A DNA stretch of 64,000 nucleotides from M55B154 sp964486725 (GTDB lineage: Bacteria > Spirochaetota > UBA4802 > UB4802). The stretch spans positions 1 through 64,000 of the forward strand of contig CAZAOK010000007.1 in assembly GCA_964486725.1 (NCBI GenBank). The letters are read 5' to 3'. Made by a program: the position numbers and the translations under genes. Below are positions 62,411 through 64,000 of the stretch, in pieces. The notes below the pieces were generated by a model, which worked only from the letters and a program-made list of their open reading frames with translations, did not search any database and was not told the origin of the DNA. Each line of letters opens with the position of its first letter. The first letter of the stretch is position 1.

Positions 62411-63175
62411 ATGAGTACAATCAGCTTTGATCTCAGCGGGAAAACGGCACTGGTCACGGGGGCAAGCAGGGGAATAGGTGAATCCATTGCCAAAACACTG
62501 GCAGCCCACGGGGCAGAGGTTATTCTTACCAGCAGAAAAAGAGAATCCCTTGAAAAAGTTGAACAGGATATTAAAGAGGCGGGAGGAAAGGCTCAGTCAA
62601 TTCCCTGTCACACGGGAAAGATGGAAGAAATTGATCAGCTTTTCACCCAGATAGAGAAAGAACACAAGAAACTTGACATACTAATCAACAATGCGGCCAC
62701 GAATCCATATTTTGGTGACGTTCTTAATGCAACCGAAGAAGCGTGGGACAAAACCATGAACGTGAACATGAAGGGGTATTTTTTTCTAAGCCAGAAGGCC
62801 GGGAAAATGATGGTGGAAAATGGAAGCGGCAGTATTGTAAATGTTGCCTCAATCAACGGTGTACGTCCCGCCATTATGCAGGGTATATATTCAATGACGA
62901 AGGCGGGAGTTATTGCCATGACAAAATCTTTTGCCAAGGAGCTTGCGGGTTTCAACGTGCGGGTTAACGCGCTGCTGCCGGGATTGACAGAAACGAAGTT
63001 CTCTTCAGTAATGACACAGAACGAGGACGTGATGAACATTATTCTCCCTACTATACCTCTCCGGAGGGCGGCTGAACCCGACGAGATGGCAGGAGCGGTG
63101 CTGTACCTTGTGTCAGACGCTGCCAGTTTTACAACCGGGGCCTGCCTGGTAGTTGATGGTGGTGCCCTGGCCTGA
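62411..63175 (+). CDS. short-chain dehydrogenase/reductase (FabG/DHRS4-like)
   Basis: A 254-255-residue SDR. Cofactor motif TGASRGIG at ~17-24, ILTSRKRESL suggests NADPH, NNAATNPYFG replaces the usual NNAG, and Ser (NVASINGVRP), Tyr and Lys (YSMTKAGV) are present. The C terminus is typical (SFTTGACLVVDGGALA). The NNAATNPYFG pattern is typical of the branch near DHRS4/DHRS2. Enzymes of this type reduce 3-oxoacyl or carbonyl compounds. GGAGGA precedes the ATG at 62411, and a palindromic operator lies upstream. Confidence 0.92.
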   Translation: MSTISFDLSGKTALVTGASRGIGESIAKTLAAHGAEVILTSRKRESLEKVEQDIKEAGGKAQSIPCHTGKMEEIDQLFTQIEKEHKKLDILINNAATNPYFGDVLNATEEAWDKTMNVNMKGYFFLSQKAGKMMVENGSGSIVNVASINGVRPAIMQGIYSMTKAGVIAMTKSFAKELAGFNVRVNALLPGLTETKFSSVMTQNEDVMNIILPTIPLRRAAEPDEMAGAVLYLVSDAASFTTGACLVVDGGALA

Positions 63176-63255
63176 TTCCTGGTATAAAAAATACTCTTTA
63201 CCTTGTTCGTCGAATTGTCGATGATTGTAATGAGACATAAGAAGGAGTATATTTC

Positions 63256-64000
63256 ATGAATACGGTGATCGAGAACAATCTTATTGAGTTTGACAGGATG
63301 AAAACACAGGTAGAATCTTCGGTGGTGACTTTCGCCGAGAGTCTCTCTATGCGTCAGAATATACCGATTCCAAGGATATCCTTTGAGAAGGGAGCTACCC
63401 ACGTGATGTTCCCATTGCCCGAACTGAACGAGGGGATTTTGTCCGTTTTCGTAACGATTATTAAAGATCACCTGGACCATGTGCGAATTCATTCTTACGG
63501 TGATGGGTATTATGCCTTCCAGGCCCTGCACAAGAGTCTCTTTAAGACTGAGAACATACTGGATAACTTTAAAATCGAGTTTTTCGGCCTCACCACCAAT
63601 TTCAAGGCTGAAATGACAAAGAAAGGCAACCTCTCACAGGAGGAAGTTAATTGCGTGCTTGAAATATTTCAGGCTGCCTATCGATCAATGAAGATAGACC
63701 CGGTACAGAGGCTGAAGCAGTACGGGGCAACAGTATATATTGAGAAGGGTACACTTGACTGGAGCTATATCGCGGGGTATGAAGATGTAAAACGTAAAAT
63801 TCGTGAGTCCATTATCATGCCCCTTCAAAACCCCGAGGTATATGATTCAATTGCGAAGATGACCAGGAAAGTGCATGAGAGCAACAGGCCAAGTGCTATT
63901 CTGTTTGACGGGATGCCGGGGGTTGGCAAGACAACCGTGGCACGGATCATTGCCGGCGAGGTGATGATCCCGCTGGTGTACGTGCCAATCGAATCCATAA
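63256..64000 (+). CDS. AAA+ ATPase, 5' part (cut by window end)
   Basis: At least 248 residues are open to the end of the window. AAGGAG stands before the ATG at 63256. The first ~165 residues have no known domain. From LDWSYIAGYEDVKRKIRESI on it is an AAA+ module of the FtsH/proteasomal-ATPase/Cdc48 kind, with Walker A DGMPGVGKTTVARIIA and the following VPLVYVP strand. The N-terminal domain probably selects substrates. There is no membrane segment in the visible part. Confidence 0.8.
   Translation, partial: MNTVIENNLIEFDRMKTQVESSVVTFAESLSMRQNIPIPRISFEKGATHVMFPLPELNEGILSVFVTIIKDHLDHVRIHSYGDGYYAFQALHKSLFKTENILDNFKIEFFGLTTNFKAEMTKKGNLSQEEVNCVLEIFQAAYRSMKIDPVQRLKQYGATVYIEKGTLDWSYIAGYEDVKRKIRESIIMPLQNPEVYDSIAKMTRKVHESNRPSAILFDGMPGVGKTTVARIIAGEVMIPLVYVPIESI

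Noticed and set aside
62635..63531. 298-residue ORF antisense to the SDR and the AAA+ gene
   Set aside because: It covers the SDR catalytic region on the opposite strand and the start of the AAA+ gene, which has an excellent ribosome site.
1..64000. CRISPR array suggested by repeated GC-rich hairpins
   Set aside because: The repeats are tens of kilobases apart, differ in length and have no regular spacers; no cas gene is present.

Overview
The window looks like a chromosomal contig of an uncultured diderm, most probably anaerobic bacterium. A spirochaete related to the Leptospira line is the best guess. The LexA DNA-binding region (TVKGAYDHLKAIEKKGYI) is close to the leptospiral form I remember. 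There are many lipoproteins with loose lipoboxes, a FlgM-like protein, and outer-membrane-type proteins. The phylum is an inference, not proven. A run of exactly 100 N at 31399-31498 marks a scaffold gap inside alaS, so this is a draft assembly.

Layout. 0.4-6 kb: a sensor kinase, ychF, two J-domain proteins, a nitroreductase, a secreted protein and half of an MntP-type transporter. 6-8.8 kb: lexA with a well-formed promoter/operator, an enolase-superfamily enzyme and a Cam-type gamma-carbonic anhydrase. 8.8-17.7 kb: an AT-rich accessory island of lipoproteins, two tandem outer-membrane-type paralogues, and three related genes in which a TM2 domain and a Yip1 domain occur once fused and once each alone. 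17.8-28.3 kb: degenerate-receiver protein, tetrahaem cytochrome, thioesterase, tRNA-Leu(CAA), a ClpX-like ATPase without zinc finger, a second gamma-CA-like protein, an SDR, a propeller lipoprotein, an M50 protease, a FlgM-like protein and rplM-rpsI. 28.4-33.6 kb: recX, alaS and an acyl-CoA synthetase.

33.7-43.4 kb is a nitrogen/redox block: nfnB-nfnA, gdhA, a PEP-synthase-N protein with a degenerate KaiC-like head, an archaeal-type glutamate synthase core, and a second NfnB/GltD-like protein read divergently. 43.4-52.1 kb is one long plus-strand run: asnS, propeller lipoprotein, rpiB, LamG/FN3 protein, a cyclic-nucleotide-binding/GH15-like fusion and a CCA-adding enzyme (the tRNA gene here does not encode CCA). 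53-56.4 kb is an NfeD-flotillin-TelA operon. 56.4-64 kb holds mtnP, a hybrid kinase, an ADP-forming acyl-CoA synthetase, an SDR behind a TetR-type palindrome, and an AAA+ ATPase cut by the window edge.

Between genes lie at least five copies of a 90-160 bp MITE-like element. It has GTAACTACTCAGCT terminal inverted repeats and a central GC-rich hairpin whose stem is kept by compensatory changes. A second, unrelated repeat of about 140 bp occurs twice (196-336 and 26377-26510). No transposase, prophage or CRISPR array was found.
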